64,000 nt of DNA from Epiperipatus broadwayi. Lineage: Eukaryota > Onychophora > Udeonychophora > Euonychophora > Peripatidae. The translations under genes and the position numbers were made by a program. Shown piece after piece: positions 12,092 to 23,859 of the stretch. Position 1 is the first letter of the stretch, and each line of letters starts with the position of its first letter. The notes beneath the pieces are model-generated. The model saw only the letters and a list, made by a program, of their open reading frames with translations. It did not search any database and had not been told where the DNA came from. Location of the stretch: positions 1,285,353 through 1,349,352 of the forward strand of contig JAQFVV010000205.1 in assembly GCA_028023455.1 (NCBI GenBank). Direction: 5' to 3'.

Positions 12092-12475
12092 TTAAATGTT
12101 ATGTGTGGAGTGTACTATTGTATGGTTGTGAAACATAAACAGATTGAAAGCTTTGACATGTGATCATGGAAAAGATACAAAAAATCAATTGAATGAATAA
12201 AACAACAAATGAAGAAATTTTGAAAAGAGTAAATGAAAAAAAAAAAGATTGATTGAGGAAATTACAGATAAGAAAGAGAAATATCAAGAAGGAAATATAG
12301 TTTAATGAAATATGTTTTAAAGGAAATGGTGAGTGGAAACAGCAAGAAAAGATGGGGAAAATCGGCATTGTTATATTATATAAGAGATGGAAAGAGTTAT
12401 TTGGAATTGAAGACATGGGCAGTGATGAGAATGTAGTGAAGAAATTGATGATGTAACTGCTCTCTGCTGTTCTTG
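12092..12475 (+). pseudogene. LINE C-terminal fragment, second type
   Basis: Plus-strand readings VLLYGCET, then TNEEILKRVNEKKRLIEEI and SGNSKKRWGKSALLYYIRD correspond to the post-RT region of a LINE family whose usual motifs are YGCETWTL, TNEEVLRR and GKRRVGRR..SWL. Several frameshifts. It differs from the RTE-like copies at 1.3, 26 and 40.6 kb, so it is a separate family. Confidence 0.62.
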
Positions 12476-12479
12476 AGAC

Positions 12480-13680
12480 AGAATGTTGATGAACTGACTG
12501 ACTTATTTTTGAACAAGAGCTGATCTTATACTGTCAAGAATCTGTGGATTAAATTTCATTAGTTTAACGATTTGAAAATAAATGTTTGTAAAAAAGACAA
12601 TGGAAATGAAAAGAGGGATAATTATAATTTTTACGTTCTCATCTCAATAAGTTGAATAAAACCCTAATAAATAGAATGAAATCTATAATGAAAAAATTAA
12701 GTAAAATGTTGCACAATAATCTCTTCATGTAAGTGTATATTGTGTTCAGGTTAATAGAGTCATGGAGAGGTGGGAAGGTGCAGATAAAGGTTGAGAAGGT
12801 GTGTTAAGTGTATGCTATTTCTGTGTGAATGTAAGCTCCATAATGGGCATGAAAAGGATAGGGCTAGTACGATAGGATGAGGATCCAGTAGAAAGGTCTA
12901 GGTCCCTTCCAACATGCTGGAAGATGTTATCCCAGTCCATTATCTAAAAAAATGTGCACACTGGAAAGAGAATTCCAGAATAAGCCACAAATCAGTTTCA
13001 TTGAATAAAAATCCCCCCTCATGATTTAATAAAAAACCTGTTTAGTGTAAGCTGAATGATCAGTAGAAGAATATTGCCATTTACAGTGCCTCCATATCTT
13101 CTAGAATGCAGGCCAAGGGGGAAAGTCCTGAGATCATTTAAACCACAAATAGAGAAATTCTCAACACAATAAAAAAGTTAATATTATAGTATTTTTTATT
13201 TTGTAAGTTGGGTATAAGCAGAATGTTCTGCCATTCATGGCATTCAACCTCACCATACACATTGGGAAGATGTAATGTTGTTCTTGATGATCATCACTTA
13301 TGATATAATCATTGCATGTCAGTGTAGATTATGGATTGTGTGATAGAGCAGCATAGGAAAGATCACCATTTGTGGTTTGTTGGTCTGTATACAATGCAAC
13401 ACTTATGTTAGAAAAAAGTATATAAATAAACAAAAATGAAAAGTGAAAAATCAAACAGTAATGAAAAAAATAAAATCTCGGAGCTAAAATGGGTTAAATT
13501 GATGCATTTTACCTCTCAAATTGAAGGGTGTGTGATGTAACATTAGCGAGATATGTTATAAAACTCACACATGTTGAATTACATATTTCATAATTTAAAA
13601 ATACATGATCAAATTTATTTGAAAGAATAGTTAAAAAAATAATTATTTGAGTAATTTTTAAAATGTAATTTTGTTATTAA
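12480..13680. other. AT-rich DNA without recognised gene
   Basis: No recognisable gene. Bases 12730-12960 are somewhat less AT-rich but I could not assign them. Confidence 0.4.
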
Positions 13681-13681
13681 A

Positions 13682-13852
13682 ACAGGAAAAACTCTCCATA
13701 CAGTAAAGCCAGAGTAATCAATGGATGCCAGAAGGCTTGTGCATAAAATCACTATCTAGTGCCTACTCATCCAATATCCCCAGACTAGTTTCTAGTTTGT
13801 GGCTTTCATCAATGAGGAGCCTTGGATCTGAGAGCACTGCATCTAGATCATG
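13682..13852 (-). repeat. Family A repeat, single arm
   Basis: One arm of family A, starting AACAGGAAAAACTCTCCATA and ending at the palindrome centre near AGATCATGTGACAT. The hammerhead (minus strand 13777-13818) has good stem I and GAAACTAGTC, but the core begins T instead of C (TTGATGA), which should stop cleavage. Confidence 0.75.
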
Positions 13853-13859
13853 TGACATA

Positions 13860-16170
13860 ATTTTGTAAAATTAAAAGATTGCATATAGTATTCTTTTAAA
13901 ATACAATAAAGCTTTTTATTCAGAATGAGGTTGGAAAAAGAATTAAAAATAAAATCTTACAAACACATTCTCATTTTTTATAAATTAAAAATAGGTTAAA
14001 AGAATAAATGTTCAAAAATAATTCTTAGTGAAAAATCTAAAATTAAAAAGAATTAATTTTTGAAAGAAAACTTTTTGAATGGCAGTGAAAATTCCTGGAT
14101 GATAATGATATTGAATTAAGTATGAACTATGTAGGCTATCTCATCAGAATAAATGAGAAGAGGTAGTAGATTAATCTCGAAAAAAGATTAGATTAAAGAA
14201 AATTAAAAATCAATTAGATTAAGAAATATGTAAAATTAATGAAAATATATTTAATGTTATGATAAAAATTAAAGCTATGATAAGGAAAAGAATGGGAGAG
14301 TAGATATAAAAGTATGATGTATCTATTGTTATATTCATTCCAGTTTTCATTTTGTGATCCGATCTTCATTCCATTATTAATGCATGACATTATTCATTGC
14401 TTAATTCATTAAATTGTCTGGAGATTTAAAAATATAAGGACAGAATAGAGCCAGTCATTATTGCTGCAGAAAATATTATTGCAGAAGCCACAAAACTAGC
14501 AACATGCATTGCTAGACCACCTTAAAAGTGTTTGACTGGGTTTCTGGCCCTAAGTCCTCCACCAAAATCAACTGTCCTCACCTGGAAACAATGCCCCAAA
14601 ACAATGCTTAAGTCATAAAATAGACATTGATCACTATTCTCTTTCTCTCCCCCCATTGTCAAACCAAAGAATGGAAAACAAGCATCAATGGAGACCAAAA
14701 AGAAAACCAGTTGGAAAGTAATACTAATGAAAACCATAACCAAATGAACTGTGTCATCGAATGTCATGAAAAATCTTGGTAAATATAGCTATAGATACTT
14801 TATTTTTAAATCAAATGAATTTTAATGAAGGACTATTATAAAATTTAACCGGAACTAATCATTTATATTTTCTATGTAAAATTTTATTATGTTATGTTAT
14901 ATTACAATGTGTGTGCATGAGTAAGATGAATCTTGTGTTTCTGAATGATTTTAATAGACTATAAAAGAAATTGTTGTTCTGTGATGTGAAACACACATGA
15001 AGATTGCCCTTAGGTAATATTGATGTAGGTTGTACATTTTGGACAGTTACAATATATATGTACTGTCTGTACATGTATATATGATAATGTAAATAAAGTT
15101 ATTATTAGATGTGTAAATTAATGCAGACACTGCTTTATGGTTTATCTGAAAAGTAAAGCACTCTAGAACATTTCTTATATGAAAACTAATTGCACTAATT
15201 AATGCAACTAATCTAAAAACAAAGAGGGTGAGAGAGCTTATGAATTGAAAGAAACTGTCAAGTTGTTAACAATAATATCTTTCTCAAAAGAGGAAATAGA
15301 AGTGTTAAGAAAGCAATATTTGTAATTGAAAACCTTTAAAATGAAGTCAATTTAATAAAATGTCAGACTGAAGTGAAGGAGATCTCAGTTGGATAATGTT
15401 AATGGCTAAACTAAGAATAAAAAGTATGCAAGTATAGACTTTAAATTATAAAAGTCTATGCAGCTCTGAATTAATGAACTATATAGTTTGAGAATGAAGT
15501 ATTCCCATACACAAATGTTATTCAAATGTTTTTTCCAATGTTAAGGGATAATAATTATTATTACATTATTATTTTATTGTTATATGTTTTATCATTTATT
15601 AATATTCTTCAACATAAAGAAATAAATTTGCTGAGATATATAAAAGTTGTTTTGTGTGACTTATTTTTGTTGCTGACATGGCATTATAGATCCCCTCATG
15701 AACAATGCAATATAATTTAAGTATAATATAATAGAGAATAAAATATAAAATAAATTTAAAAAAAACAAGTGGTATTTTCAAAACACAAGGGCCATAAATC
15801 ATGATTTTACTAATAGAATGTTAAAAAACAAAACAATTTTTTACTTATTTTGAACATTACTGGCTTTCTGATTCACGACATCTTCACTCTATGCAATAAA
15901 CCAAGATTCTTTCATTTTTATCATTCTATTATTTCTTTTTTCACAAGTCATTCCAACAATACTTGGATAGAATCCATGTCCTTATTTCTTTGACTTATTA
16001 AGAAAACAATAATATGAAAAAGATCAAAAAAGTTTAGCTTATTGTACAAATGAAAAAGTGCTGCACCAGAGATCCAATAGTGTTCATATAAGTAAAAAAA
16101 TGTTTTTTTAAATGTTAATGAGAAAATTTGATAATCATAATTATAACACATTATTTGGTTTTTTAAATTA
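13860..16170. other. AT-rich DNA without recognised gene
   Basis: Short frames only, none with a domain I recognise. No matches to other parts of the window seen. Confidence 0.4.
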
Positions 16171-16174
16171 CACT

Positions 16175-16718
16175 TTATTTGTGTATTATCCTGTCTACCA
16201 AGCTTGGCAGCTGTTTTTGTTAATTATACAGTTTCAGGGCCTTCCAAGTATTTGTTGATGTTTTTTTTTCAATTTTATTTTACCAAATGTGTGTTAATTG
16301 TTAAGCTTAAAAAAATTAATAAATCGTATTGTTATTTTTAAAAAAGAAAGTTTTCAGAAAAAACTAATTATAATATTTCCACTTTATTTATTAATTTTTT
16401 GTATTAAGTCAACTTATTAATATAAAAATTTAAAAATATAAAAAACATAAAGTGTCCTATCATTCCATTTAATTGGGCATTTTGTAATATTTTGCTTCTT
16501 ATGAATTCTAAATATGAAAAATTAATTTAAAAAAATTGAAATAGACCTTCTGAATGGAATTTGTAATCAATTTAGTAATTCTTTTTAACTTAACAACTAA
16601 CACACATTTGGTAAAATAAAATTGGAAAAAAACATGAACAAATACTGGGATGGCCCCTGAAACTGTATAATTAAAAACATGGCTGACAAGGCATGGCAAA
16701 CAGTATAATACACAAATA
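16175..16718. mobile_element. Foldback element with ~135-bp inverted arms
   Basis: Left arm 16175-16308 and right arm 16587-16718 are inverted complements (TTTGTGTATTAT outwards, then ATTATACAGTTTCAGGG and CCAAATGTGTGTTAATTG inwards). The 280-base centre is AT-rich and has no protein signal. It looks like a MITE or foldback element. No clear target-site duplication found. Confidence 0.7.
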
Positions 16719-17989
16719 CCTCTTTATATTATTTATAATAATGATAGAGATTCAAATCATATGTACACAAGAAACATCATTCCTCCATTTTCATCACACA
16801 TGTTTTTGCATAACCATGATTTGTCTGTTGTAGAATGTGCTACGTTCTCTCATTTCTTCACAAAATAGAACTTTACAGACAAGGCAGTTTATAATGTAAA
16901 CCTTTTTACAATGCTTAAACTGAAAAAAATCCTGCTGGCACACAAAAATGTTGTAATGATTTGAAATCAATATTCAGGTAGGGGAAATTTCACAGCTTAT
17001 AATAAAAAATGGTAGGAATCACTTAAAAACAAAAGGGTATATTTAAAATGATAAATTCAAAACCACAGTGCAAATAATTTATGTTTAAATGAAAAAAAAT
17101 TTTTAAAAATAAACTAATGTTTTATTCTTCTTTAAAGCTGAATTGGGAAATTTTGATAAAATATACTATTTGAGATTACATAGTAAAACACTTTTTAAAT
17201 ACCAATCGTAAGACAAAAAAAGCTTTTCATCAGATCTAAAGTGTTATAAGATTCATGACAGCATCATATACATAAAGCAAAATACTGTTTAATGTGAAAA
17301 TATACTGAAAAATGGGATGAAAAAAACAATATTATTATTTTTTATTTCTTTAAAACAATACTTTTTTCTCTCTTTAAAGTTAATGAGTAGGATAGGGGGG
17401 GGTGTATGTCAACCTTGTATTTGTTAATTCATAACTTTTTTTTCCATTAGAACTTGGACTTGGGTGCTTAATTAAATATATATGTAGGATAGTACAAAAA
17501 CGAATAAAACCCCCCATTTTCATTTGTCAGTTTACCTTCACATACCATAAAAGCACTCTTCTTTAATGATGGAATGTTACCATCAATCTTTTAATACTTT
17601 AGACAAAAATCTACTTCATGACCATATTTACAAATATAAATATAGTTCTATCACTGAGCTGTAGTATTTTATAAATTTTATTAATATTATTATTTCTTTG
17701 GAAATATAACTCCCTTTGTTCACTCATTCAATTTTCACAAAACGTTTCTGTGAAGACTGAAAACCCTCTCTAAATATGCAAATTTAATCTTATTTATTAT
17801 ACAGCAAAAAATTTACTTTCCTTCATTATTGCTTAATCCTCTGTCCTCCCCTAAAGTGTTAGGAAATTAGTATATCAAAAGTGCATTGTTTGTGATATAT
17901 ATTATTTTTGGTGCTGATAGAGTCTGATGTCTACCTGCCACAAGCTGCAAACCAAAAAGACTAACCTGTATCAAATGAAATGAATGTAT

Positions 17990-18183
17990 TTATTCTACAT
18001 AAAAATGATTTATTTAGCAAAGAAATAAAATCCAAGGCAGTAAGTGTAATAAATAAAACATGAATGTAATATATTAAAAAAAGGAATGAATAGAAGAAAA
18101 TGAAAGAAATTGTCACAATTATTTTTTATGAATTTGCTGTGTTTAATGTATACAACTTATATTCATTTTGCTTAGGCTTATAT
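17990..18183 (+). repeat. Direct repeat shared with 19395-19600
   Basis: Shares GAAATAAAATC, GTAAGTGTAATAAATAA, AACATGA, TTCATTTTG-like and TAT-rich blocks in order with 19395-19600. The pair flanks the mariner remnant, so a local duplication or an older repeat may have hosted the insertion. Confidence 0.5.
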
Positions 18184-18232
18184 GAGGTATGACAATTTAA
18201 TTCCTGAATGCACTTTTATATAATATATATAG

Positions 18233-18782
18233 AGGCAAAACTCTCCATATAGTATCACCACTCAGCACAAGCCAAGAGTAATAAATGAATGCCGGGGATT
18301 TGTGCATAAAATCCCTATCAAGTGCTTACTTGACCAATATACCCTAACTAGCGTCTAGCTTGTGACTTTCATCATAAGGAGCTTTGGATCTGAGAGCACT
18401 TAGATCTAAGGATCTAATGCAATTATCTGGATCTATATGACTATACAAACAAATGAGCTTGAATTTAAAACTTTATTGTGTTTTCATTCTGGATTCAAAG
18501 CTTTATAGTTAACTAAAAAGATAAAAGGTTGCTACTGGAGGATGGCATTAGATCCTAAGATCTAAGTATATTGCTCTCAGATCCAATGTTCCTCATTCAT
18601 GACAGCTACAACTAGTCTGGGGATAGATGAATAGATACTAAATAGATTTTATGCACAAACCTCCTTACATCCATTGATTACTCTGGTAACCACTGAGTAG
18701 CACTACTGTATGGAGAGTTTTGCTTCTATGTTAACAGTTTGTGCAAGCACAAAGAATGGTTATCGTGAGATATTTACTGATA
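18233..18782. repeat. Family A palindromic element, full length with centre
   Basis: Both arms are present (AACTCTCCATATAGTA at left; TACTGTATGGAGAGTTTTGC at right), with a centre containing GGATCTAATGCA and its complement-like TGCATTAGATCC. The left-arm hammerhead (minus, 18342-18380) is decayed (core start and GAAA lost), and the right-arm copy lacks the region between TCATGA and ACTAGTC. It sits inside the mariner remnant, showing it moved later. Confidence 0.75.
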
Positions 18783-18819
18783 AAATATACAATGTGGAAA
18801 TGTACACTAATGGCAACTA

Positions 18820-19260
18820 TCATCTTCACTGTAGTCCTTTCATGCATCTACCCACAGATTAAAATAGTGTTTCCATTTCTGGAAGCACACTGGAACTCAT
18901 TTTCAGAAATACTGTTAAGCAGCCATCTCACATTCTTTTGGATTTCAGTTATAGTAAAAAATTTCAACCTTTCAATTCAGTTTTTAATTTTGGAAATAAC
19001 CAAAAATTACAGGTAACTAAATCAGGTGAATAAACTGGATCTGGTCTAATTGTGTAATTGATTTTTTGGCCAAAACGTTTCTCATACCCTGACTTGGCAC
19101 ATTGTCTTGATGAATGATCCACTTGTTAGGCTACAATCTGAATCCTTTTCTTAAAACAGAATCACATAATCTCTGAAGTACTTTTAAATAATGTTGTTGG
19201 CTGATTGTTTGTTCCTGTTCAATAAATGTTTGGTAGGGCTATTCCAGGAATTAAATTATC
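18820..19260 (-). pseudogene. mariner transposase C-terminal remnant
   Basis: Reading the minus strand, one frame gives QHYLKVLQRLCDSVLRKGF, then WIIHQDNVPSQGMRNVLAKK, matching the mariner block WIIHHDNAPAHT with a catalytic Asp. In a shifted frame follows YSPDLVTCNFWLFPKLKTEL, matching YSPDLAPCDFxLFPKLK, where the third catalytic Asp has become Asn. Then TITEIQKNVRWLLNSI fits the family C-terminus. At least one stop and one frameshift occur. The plus-strand frame at 18741-19016 is only its shadow. Confidence 0.8.
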
Positions 19261-19394
19261 ACAGCTCATATATCATTGTCAGGTTATTTTCCCACACCCT
19301 GTCACATTTTACTTTTGTGGGAAAATGAAAATAATCTATGAATTGCTTTTTGGAATTTAATTTTCTATGCTGTACTTATATGGAATGAAAATAA

Positions 19395-20230
19395 CATATT
19401 TACCAGAGAAATAAAATCTATGGTGGTAAGTGTAATAAATAAGAACATGATAAAACATATCACAACATGTGAAAACATAAGAAAGTAACTGATGACAGTT
19501 ATTTTCATTTTCCTGTAAATGTAAAACATTTTTATTTATTATGTAGAGTATGAAACAATTCCTATTCATTCTGTGTTTTGGTTGGATTACCAATTATAAT
19601 ATTGCCATGCTTAACTCGAGTATGATTTTCATGGAAGAGTGGACCATATCTACAATAAGGATTATATTAAAGACATTCTAAAGAAGTATATTACTATTTT
19701 TTTTACTAAATAAATTCATAAATACATTTATTTTAATTTTTATCAATTAGTTTTTGCTTCAGATATTAAAATGTGGATCCAGATAACTCATGCTCCATGA
19801 ATATCTAATTTCTCTTGTAGGTCTTGAAGAAGACCATTGAATAATTGAAATATTTACTTTGCAGAATAAAAATTAAATATGATAAATTTAAAGGAGAAGT
19901 AAATAAAAATAGATAAATTGCTTTATGGATTAGGAGCTCATAAGAAATTTGAAGGTGAGAACTAAATGAATTCCAGGATTTTATGATCCAGAATCTGACA
20001 ATCTTCCTCTGAATTAGTCCACATATGGCATAGAGATGATTTACAGGATTAAAAAAAGCAGAAAATAGGGATCATTTATTTTTTTGTTAGAAAAAGGAAT
20101 GCTAAAGAAAATGTTACTGAAATATCTCTCATCATTTTTATAATAGCTAATAAATCAAAATAATGATGAGTAGAATAAACAAACATTTTCACTTATAATG
20201 TATCCTCACAAAATTTGGAGAAAATAATAA
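19395..20230. other. Repeat copy plus AT-rich DNA
   Basis: 19395-19600 is the partner of the 17990-18183 direct repeat. The rest has no feature I recognise. Confidence 0.4.
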
Positions 20231-20234
20231 GGAT

Positions 20235-20890
20235 AAAACAAGGATTCCCAACCTTTCTGATCCCTGCACTCCCTTGGTTTTTAATAAATTATCCAGTACC
20301 CTCTATTTATTATAATAACAAATAAACAATAATTAAATTTTCATATAAGTGGTGAAACCTGAATTTTTCCTCCTACATAGAAAGAAAAATGTCAGTACAA
20401 ATATATTGTACTAATTTACACAAAAGGTTATTTAAATAAAAAAAAATCATCATCAAGTTTATGTCCATTTCCTTGTTGATTCTTTCAAGAATGTCAAAAA
20501 AAATCCTCTTTTATTTCATTCTGATGCATATATCTAGTAAGAGCAGGAAATGGTGAGCTGTTAGAGACATCAGTTGGTTTATTCAACTGTAAACTAATTC
20601 TTGCTGGACTTTTATTGATTATTTCCATTACATGAAAATTTCACTAACTATGAGTTACTGAACACTCCAGCATGCAACCTCATTGTGTCTATATCTGAAA
20701 AGAGGCTTAAAATGTCACTGGTGTGGCTAATGGACAGTACCAACATGGAATAGCCTGGAAATGTTGATAATTATTTTTGGAATATATTAATAGCACAATA
20801 TACTCATTTATCTGCTATTCACTGTATTCCCTGGGAGTATAGATACCCCAAATTAGAAATACTTGGCTAAACTTATAATAAAGTTTGATT
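20235..20890 (-). mobile_element. Possible hAT-like transposon remnant
   Basis: The left end AAGGATTCCCAACCTTTCTG followed by CCCTGCACTCCCTTGG resembles the start of many hAT elements (CAGGGGTTCCCAACC...). Near 20830 the inverted sequence GGGGTATC..CTCCCAGGG could be part of the other end. Minus-strand readings around 20430-20650 (for example DFFDILERINKEMDINL) are suggestive but not decisive. Weak call. Confidence 0.3.
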
Positions 20891-21179
20891 ACTTGATTTA
20901 GAAAAATGAAGCTGAATATAGGATATTAAAAGGTGTTTATTACTAACTGAAAAAAATCCCATTAATTTTTTACTGTTGCATTAAAAAGCACCAATTGGGA
21001 TTTCTTCATACATTGAAGGCACTGTACCTGCTATTATCAGTTGAGTGATCACATAGTTGATTTCTCAACAAATTGCAAACGTGAGTATGGATAATTTTTT
21101 AATTTATCTCAATTTTGAACAAAATACTACTCTGTAATCTGATAGTGTCTGATTTAAAGTCATGATAAGTTTTTATAAA

Positions 21180-21500
21180 AAAAATTAATAAATATACATA
21201 TTTATTATATGTACGCATAAAATTTGGCTATACTTATATAAGTATGGCAAAAATAGGGTTGCATTCCCTGGAAACTGTACTATAGCCAAGCAACATTTGA
21301 AAATTAAAAATATAATCTTCAATTTCACTATTTATAATTGAAAGTTCCTTTCTCCAATAACATATTATAGTATGTTTATATAAGTATGTCAAACAAAAAG
21401 AAATATGCTAGCCAAGTAACAAATGGCTAAAAGTATAAACTTAAATTTCCCATTTAACACTGAAGGTCATTTTCTCCAATGGAAAATATAAATTGGCAAA
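21180..21500 (+). repeat. Degenerate tandem pair, unit ~118 bp
   Basis: AGCCAAGCAACATTTG..TTTCTCCAAT (from 21291) recurs as AGCCAAGTAACAAATGG..TTTTCTCCAAT (from 21412), each preceded by TATATAAGTATG. Two diverged units. Confidence 0.55.
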
Positions 21501-21537
21501 ACTATTGATGTATTTTGTTATAAAGGTATAAATATCA

Positions 21538-21778
21538 CATGATCACCATTTTCTATGCAAACACAAAGTAAAACAGTAGCAAACTTTCCATACTCTCTAT
21601 CCAGGTGCTCTCAGCTCCTCACTGATGAAAGTCACAAACTAGAAACTGGTCTGGGGATATTGGTTAAGTAAGCACTAGATAAGGATTTTATACCCCAACT
21701 TTTTGCATCCATTGATAACTAAGGTTTGCACTGGATTGCACTACTGTATGGACTGATTATTGCTGGTTTAAAGGTACA
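21538..21778 (+). repeat. Family A repeat with intact hammerhead
   Basis: Starts with CACATGATCACCATTTTCTATG and AACTTTCCATAC (short left arm), then directly the hammerhead and the right arm to GCACTACTGTATGGACTGAT. The centre and most of the left arm are deleted. Confidence 0.75.
21616..21657 (+). ncRNA. Small hammerhead ribozyme (family A), core intact
   Basis: Stem I TCCTCA with TGGGGA (21652-21657). Core CTGATGA 21622-21628. Stem II AAGT-CACAA-ACTA: here the inner pair is U-A where the copy at 6408 has U-G and other copies have C-G, a pair-preserving change. GAAA 21642-21645, stem III segment ACTGGT 21645-21650, cleavage-site C at 21651. All invariant positions are present. Confidence 0.8.
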
Positions 21779-21963
21779 CATACTGAATGTACAATTGATT
21801 AGGGGTTCATAGATAAATAAAAACAATGAACAAACATTGTGAAAATTAATAATACATCATGTATGATAGCAAGATTAATTGTTCGATTTGGTGAAAAGTT
21901 GCAAATACTAATAATGCAGTAAGTGGAGAGAATATTTTTGAATAGCCATATAATTTATCAAAA

Positions 21964-22505
21964 TTATTATTTGCTGTGTGTGGCATATGTATAGTGAGTT
22001 TTGCCGGTTTTTACAACAGTTATACACAAGCATAAGAGGTGGTGATCATGTGATGTTTATTGGTGTAAAAGGATAGTGGTGGCTATGGTTATTAAAGAAC
22101 TAAAAACATCAAAATATATGGGTATTGAACTGGGTTCAGACCCATATGACTATATAAACTGATGGGCTTGGAATGAAAACATTAAGGTGTTTTCAGTTTA
22201 AGACTCATCATTTTGTAGTTAAATGGAGATAAAAGGTGTTTTCTGGAGGGTTGCATTGGATCCTAAGATCTAGATGCAGTGCTCTCAGATCCAAGGCTTC
22301 TCACTGATGAAGACCACAAGCTAGAAACTGGTCTGGGGATATTGGATGAGTAGGCACTAGATGAGGATTTTATGCACAAGCCTTCTGGCATCCATTGATT
22401 ACTCTAGCTTGCTGTGTGTGGCATACATATGGGGAGTTTTGCCTGTTTTACAACAGTTATACACAAGCATAAGAGGTGGTGGTCATGTGATGTTTATTTG
22501 CTGAT
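21964..22505 (+). repeat. Family A fragments (arm end, then centre plus right arm)
   Basis: 21964-22075 is an outer right-arm end (GTATAGTGAGTTTTGCC to GATCATGTGATGTTTATTGG). 22090-22505 holds the element centre (GACTATATAAACTGATGGGC, TGGATCCTAAGATCTA), the hammerhead and a complete right arm with the same outer end. The two ends are nearly identical, so one element probably inserted beside another. Confidence 0.75.
22298..22339 (+). ncRNA. Hammerhead ribozyme (family A), core intact, stem II weakened
   Basis: Stem I TTCTCA with TGGGGA (two G-U pairs). Core CTGATGA 22304-22310. GAAA 22324-22327, ACTGGT then C at 22333. Stem II AGAC-CACAA-GCTA has one true mismatch besides the outer A-A, so activity is doubtful. 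The plus-strand reading follows the element centre directly. Confidence 0.7.
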
Positions 22506-22818
22506 ATCATTAGGAAAATAAACTTGAAAATGAAAATTCAATAGATAAGCTTAAAAATAAAGACAAAACTGAGAGAACACTATTGATTTGCAGAAAAAAT
22601 ATGTGGTGGTGATGAAAAAATGTCCAAATAAACATCCTAGTTTTTAATTATTAAAAAATGTATGTTTCAAAATATAACTATGCTTATAATCGTTGTAAAG
22701 AAAGAATTATCAATTACTGTAATGGAAATTACATTCATCTGCTTCATAAATGGAATTTATCAGCAGTGTCTATGTAAATGTGGGAAAACACAATCTATGA
22801 ATTACATAGTTAGCAAAT

Positions 22819-22906
22819 GATGGCCGAGTGGTCAGCACAGTTGCCTTACAAGCAGTTGTCCTGGGTTCGCCTCCCGGCCGATGCTTTGACACAAGGGGAA
22901 AAAAAG
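22819..22906 (+). mobile_element. tRNA-derived SINE, copy 2
   Basis: GATGGCCGAGTGGTCAGCAC carries a good Pol III A box, and GGGTTCGCCTCCCGGCC a good B box. It continues with GATGCTTTGACACAAGGGG and an A-run. The head resembles tRNA-Leu/Ser type A boxes but does not fold as a full tRNA with a clear anticodon. Same family as 8729 and 48371. Confidence 0.72.
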
Positions 22907-23850
22907 TGCAATTTAAACTATTCAACCAATTATTTAGTATAAATGTCAAAGTTGCTATAATAATAATTTGCTTCGATTGTTTACATATTATTCGACATTG
23001 TTTGATGCATATATTCACCCTGGTCAAACTGTGGTTTTTTAGATGATATAATGTGACTCTCATAAAACTTTTGAAATAAAATCATGACATAATTTTATTA
23101 GCATGACGTATTTACATTTAATTTTAAAACCATAAATACTTTATTCTTTTGTGGTGGTAATTTAAAAATGATTGTTTACAACATACACTTTTGTTATTTC
23201 CTGGAAATATAATGCATTGTTCAAACTTGTCGATTCTGTTTTGTTTGGACTTCGTTCAGTGATGTTGCTATCCTTTATACAGTTTTTAAGTCATATGTAC
23301 TCCAGTGTGTTCTACTTTAACTTTTGGACATTAATTTCTTCCATTAATTTGATCGAACAATACAGGTAAATATTTTTAATTTACATTCAGAAAAATAAGG
23401 AATTATTACCATAAGTGTCCTCACGTAAAAGAAACTGCTTGTAAAGTAATGCACAACGTATTTTTGCGAATCATTATACTCAACAGTGAAGTTTGTAAAA
23501 ACAAAATATCTAGCACAACTGAAGAACGACGCCTCACAGAATTATTGCATGCTTCATTAACAAATTATATGTCAACTATGTGAATAATAAATATTTTTTA
23601 TTGATTTTGTTCTCAATTAGTAATTTAGTTCTTTTGATTTTTTGTATAATTAATGAATCTTATGAATAAGAATAACCATAAATCAAATATTTGCTCCTGT
23701 TGAATAGTTCAAAAATATAATTGCAGCTCTTGAATAGATCGCAATTTTAACAAGTGGCTCTTTCAGAAAAACTACCACTCCTGGCTAATGCAAACCGATC
23801 TGCAATACACATATTTGTCCATATTGTTATTTATTTATTAATAATAACGG
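22907..23850. other. AT-rich DNA without recognised gene
   Basis: Several short frames exist but none has recognisable motifs. 23172-23370 reads as hydrophobic low-complexity peptide and I do not consider it a gene. Confidence 0.4.
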
Positions 23851-23859
23851 TGGTTTTGA

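Larger units (their letters stand above)
18184..19276 (-). mobile_element. mariner-like transposon remnant with family A insert
   Basis: Left end ATGAGGTATGACAATTTAAT (18189 on) and right end (minus strand, from about 19274) ATGAGCTGTGATAATTTAAT are inverted copies that resemble mariner terminal repeats. Between them lies a minus-strand transposase remnant (18820-19260) and a family A palindrome (about 18233-18782). The transposase start is deleted up to the right terminal repeat. Confidence 0.7.

Noticed and set aside
18741-19016. 91-codon plus-strand frame
   Set aside because: It is the antisense shadow of the mariner transposase remnant on the minus strand.
22819-22906. Functional tRNA gene
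   Set aside because: A and B boxes are good, but there is no complete cloverleaf and the same unit recurs as a SINE with A-run and truncations.
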